Of a stretch of DNA of 7,597 nt, positions 5,325-7,597 are shown piece by piece. The number at the start of each line of letters is the position of its first letter. The stretch's first letter is position 1. A model generated the notes under the pieces. It had not been told where the DNA came from. It did no database searches and saw only the letters and a program-made list of their open reading frames with translations. The translations under genes were made by a program, and so were the position numbers. The stretch is from an uncultured Caryophanales bacterium (GTDB taxonomy: Bacteria > Bacillota_I > Bacilli_A > Izemoplasmatales > Hujiaoplasmataceae), in the NCBI GenBank assembly GCA_937958685.1, contig CALGNF010000128.1, positions 1 through 7,597 on the forward strand. Reading direction: 5' to 3'.

Positions 5325-6046
5325 GCCACCAGCTCCCGGATGCGTGTCATCGTCGCTTTTCTGTTCTCCTCCATGTCGACCAGGTCCTGCAGGAGCGACC
5401 GGATCTCCCGGTATCGCTCCGCTTCCTGGAACGCTCGTTCGATTGCGAGCTTGGCTGCACCGAGAGATTCCGGAGGCATCAACGGATACGGTTGAATTAC
5501 GACTGTTTCAACCGGTTCGGTCGGTATGCACTCTGATTCATGTGTTTTAATGGTTTCCATCGTTTTACCCCCTGTTTTCGGTACAGCCATCGATCGGCCC
5601 ACTGGCGACTGCTCCCAACCTGTTCTTGCGCTACAATTCAGGCAGAGTCCGCTTTTGGAATAATCGGTGATTCGGACTCCGCACTGCTTACATGTCCGAC
5701 CCTTTGAATAGTTTTTCTCCCTGTTGCGGCACACCTTGCACATGCCGCTTTTGTTTGTAGAACCAATGATAGATCCACAGGCGCACCGTTTCTGTGCTTC
5801 AACGATAGGCTCAGACTTTTTCGGAATCACCTCGGGCTTCGGCTGCGGACCCCGCTTCGGTTCCAGCTGTTTCGCAGGTTCAATAACAACTGGATCGGCC
5901 TGGTAATCACGCCATTTTTCTTTTTTTACGCAATCAGCACACGGATCAATGAAAACCCCGTTATCGACTGCTACCCGGAACTGTTCACACTTGTCGATCG
6001 GGATAGTCAACCTGCGTGACTTACAGTAAAACGTGTTGCTGTTCAT
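5321..6046 (-). CDS. Three-cysteine-cluster (zinc-ribbon-like) protein with C-terminal helix
   Basis: 241 residues; family not recognised. Three Cys4 groups: C8, C20, C36, C39; C88, C90, C103, C106; and C119, C122, C135, C138 (C-K-Q-C-G ... C-L-N-C, a classic zinc ribbon). A Pro/Lys-rich linker at about 52-82 separates the first from the other two. Clusters two and three share a spacing of 12 residues between pairs and the common segment KSGMC/KSGLC, so they look like a tandem duplication. Residues about 195-238 are charged and helical, probably a coiled coil for dimerisation. Zinc binding and a DNA- or protein-binding adaptor role are inferred. The start overlaps the RusA-like stop in ATGA, with AAGGAG five bases upstream. 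Its stop overlaps the nuclease start. Confidence 0.75.
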   Translation of the reverse strand: MNSNTFYCKSRRLTIPIDKCEQFRVAVDNGVFIDPCADCVKKEKWRDYQADPVVIEPAKQLEPKRGPQPKPEVIPKKSEPIVEAQKRCACGSIIGSTNKSGMCKVCRNREKNYSKGRTCKQCGVRITDYSKSGLCLNCSARTGWEQSPVGRSMAVPKTGGKTMETIKTHESECIPTEPVETVVIQPYPLMPPESLGAAKLAIERAFQEAERYREIRSLLQDLVDMEENRKATMTRIRELVA

Positions 6047-6351
6047 GTTAACTCCTTCACGACTACGATGATCCCCGCCTCATTGCTGTGTTTAATCGCA
6101 GAGTCAATCAATCTGAACCTTGCGCTCTCACGGAATACAACCCCACGCAGCGCATCGATGATATACGCCTGCAGCGGCCTGACGTCGTAGTCAGCCGGGC
6201 TTTTTGTGAGTAGCTCCATTTTCAGTGATATCGCACCTCGCAGCCTATACCGGCCGTGCATGGCCTTTTTTGCGGCGGCTCTAACCTTGTCCAGCGTTAT
6301 CGGCTCGCCGGGTGTGAAAAATTCGATTTTATTCTGAGTAATAGTGTTCAT
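6043..6351 (-). CDS. Degenerate RusA-like protein (likely catalytically inactive)
   Basis: 102 residues. Layout follows RusA resolvases: an N-terminal FFTPGEPITLDKVR (11-24, the usual 'f.v.G.P.p..R'), a strand RLRGAISLKMELL (36-48), then DVRPLQAYIIDALRGVVF (56-73) and AIKHSNEAGIIVVVKEL. In active RusA the core reads D-x-D-N-L-x-K...DAL.G...DD. Here the first Asp is kept (D56) but the second is R58, Asn is P59, Lys is A62, and the DD pair is E75-S76. So the fold seems retained while the Mg2+ site is lost. It may bind junctions without cutting, or be a regulator. AAAGGAG eight bases upstream fixes the ATG at 6351, which lies inside the end of the helicase gene (23-base overlap). The RusA relation is by eye and needs a profile search. 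Confidence 0.62.
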   Translation of the reverse strand: MNTITQNKIEFFTPGEPITLDKVRAAAKKAMHGRYRLRGAISLKMELLTKSPADYDVRPLQAYIIDALRGVVFRESARFRLIDSAIKHSNEAGIIVVVKELT

Positions 6352-7597
6352 CGTTTACGCTCCTTTCGTCCTGTCGAAAATCAATCTCATTAAATCTGTT
6401 AAACTCGCCCTCGAACTGCATCCAGACGGAGCCCGTAGGCCCGTTCCTGTGTTTGTTGATAATAATCTCGCTCATGTTATCTGACGGATATTCCGCCCCA
6501 TGAATGGTCACGGTTCGCTCTCCGGCTCGGTCAGGGCGGTGAACAAACATCACAACATCGGCGTCTTGCTCAATCGCGCCTGAATCTCGCAGATCAGACA
6601 GTTGCGGCCGCTTGTTTTTTCCGTGCCTGTGGTCGATGGCGCGCGACATCTGAGAAAGCATCAAGATCGGAACATCCAATTCCTTGGCCAGTTCCTTCAG
6701 CCCTCGCGTAATAGTCGCCAGCTCAATGTTGCGGTTCTCAAATCGGTGCCTGCCGCCGGTCATGAGTTGCAGATAGTCAACCATGACGACATCAACGCGG
6801 TGTTTCCGGTAATGTTTTCGGGTGATTGAACGCAATTCCTGAATGGTTAAACCGGGCTTGTCGCTAATCCACATCGGCAACTTTGCCAGCATCGGGAATG
6901 CCTGCTCTGCAATCGTATAATCCTCTACCGTCACGCGCCCCTGGGAAAGATTGCGGACATCCAGTCTGGCGCGCTCTGAGATCATTCTTAGGCCAAGCTG
7001 TCGGCGTGCCATTTCGATTGAAAAAATCAGCGGGCTGAATCCGACCTTGGCAGCGTTTGACATAATGTTCATGGCCAATGTTGTCTTCCCAGATGACGGA
7101 CGGCCAGCCAAAATTATCAGGTCTGACTTTTGCAGACCTCCCAGCATCCAATCTATTTTGGAGTATCCGGTTTTTACTCCGGATTCGCCCACGGTAATAG
7201 CCCGTTGCATGTGGTCTGCACACTCGCCGATAATCGTCTCTGCGCTAACAGGGTCGTAGGATTCGGCCGCTTGCATCCCGAGCAATGCCAGATCCATTTC
7301 ATCCAGAATGGATCGCGATTCAGCGTCGGGCATCATTGCCTTGCGCTGTGCAACCTCGGCGGCGGTGATGATCCGGCGCAATCTGGATTTCTCGGCCACG
7401 ATCTCGGCGTAAAAAACATGGTTTGCCACGGATGAGGACGCGTCAATGATATCAGACAGGCCGACTATGCCACCAGCCTTGTCGAGGTTGTTCGATGCTT
7501 CCAGTTTGGATTTCACACTAATGACGCTGACAGGCTTCTGTTCGTCTATCAGCTCCGAAGCAGCCGAAAAAATCAACCTGTGCGATTCCTTGAAAAA
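6329..7597 (-). CDS. dnaB: DnaB-type replicative DNA helicase (N-terminus off window)
   Basis: 422 codons to the stop are visible and the frame stays open to the right edge, so perhaps 30-50 N-terminal residues are missing. The first visible residues FFKESHRLIFSAA match the DnaB N-terminal domain, followed by GGIVGLSDII and SSSVANHVFYAEIV. RecA-like motor, numbered from the first visible residue: Walker A GRPSSGKTT (165-173), catalytic E195 in FSIEMA, Walker B VMVDYLQLM (D274), LSQMSRAID, LSDLRDSGAIEQDADVVMFVHR (334-355) and the arginine finger in INKHRNGPTG (R384). It is the hexameric 5'-3' fork helicase that would drive phage theta or rolling-circle replication using host or phage primase. 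A TTG at 7574-7576 opens a shorter frame but is not the start, because conserved sequence continues upstream. Confidence 0.97.
   Translation of the reverse strand, partial: FFKESHRLIFSAASELIDEQKPVSVISVKSKLEASNNLDKAGGIVGLSDIIDASSSVANHVFYAEIVAEKSRLRRIITAAEVAQRKAMMPDAESRSILDEMDLALLGMQAAESYDPVSAETIIGECADHMQRAITVGESGVKTGYSKIDWMLGGLQKSDLIILAGRPSSGKTTLAMNIMSNAAKVGFSPLIFSIEMARRQLGLRMISERARLDVRNLSQGRVTVEDYTIAEQAFPMLAKLPMWISDKPGLTIQELRSITRKHYRKHRVDVVMVDYLQLMTGGRHRFENRNIELATITRGLKELAKELDVPILMLSQMSRAIDHRHGKNKRPQLSDLRDSGAIEQDADVVMFVHRPDRAGERTVTIHGAEYPSDNMSEIIINKHRNGPTGSVWMQFEGEFNRFNEIDFRQDERSVNDEHYYSE
6360..6366 (-). promoter_or_regulatory. Ribosome binding site of the RusA-like gene
   Basis: AAAGGAG on the minus strand eight bases before the ATG at 6349-6351, lying inside the last codons of the replicative helicase gene. 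It supports the long 23-base overlap instead of a later start. Confidence 0.75.

Noticed and set aside
7574..7576. TTG as the start of the replicative helicase
   Set aside because: Conserved DnaB N-terminal sequence continues in frame to the window edge, so the gene is truncated by the window.

Overview
The window is a continuous stretch of a tailed-phage genome (Caudoviricetes), either a free phage or a prophage, of roughly balanced GC content. Every supported gene lies on the minus strand, so transcription runs from the right edge (7597) to the left edge (1). Nothing in the sequence identifies the host. No integrase, lysis, tail, tRNA or ribosomal RNA gene is present, and both terminal genes run off the window.

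Right part (about 7597 to 2778) is a DNA replication and recombination module. In transcription order it encodes: a DnaB-type replicative helicase (5' end missing); a 102-residue RusA-like protein whose catalytic acids are mostly replaced; a 241-residue protein with three cysteine clusters; a 126-residue PDDEXK nuclease resembling Hjc-type Holliday junction resolvases; a 415-residue RadD-like SF2 helicase; a DEDDh 3'-5' exonuclease; a 64-residue protein of unknown function; and a 64-residue helix-turn-helix protein. These genes are packed with 4-base ATGA stop/start overlaps or gaps of a few bases, so they look like one translationally coupled operon for replication, branch processing and repair of phage DNA.

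Middle part (about 2777 to 2528) is the only sizeable noncoding stretch. It holds a 20-bp tandem repeat with a 10-bp sub-period, an AT-rich block with a weak promoter-like element, two hairpins, and a possible 24-codon leader ORF whose stop overlaps the TTG start of the small terminase gene. It separates replication from packaging and is the natural place for a regulatory switch, an origin or a pac site.

Left part (about 2527 to 1) is the packaging module: small terminase, large terminase (ATPase plus RNase H-like nuclease) and the N-terminal third to half of a DUF935 (Mu gp29-like) portal protein, in the canonical order and with overlapping ends. A Mu-like portal next to a DnaB-based replication module points to a mosaic phage that does not replicate by Mu-type transposition, although that depends on genes outside the window.

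The points most worth following are the apparently catalytically dead RusA-like protein next to an intact PDDEXK resolvase and a trimmed RadD-like helicase, and the helically phased repeats plus structured leader upstream of terS.
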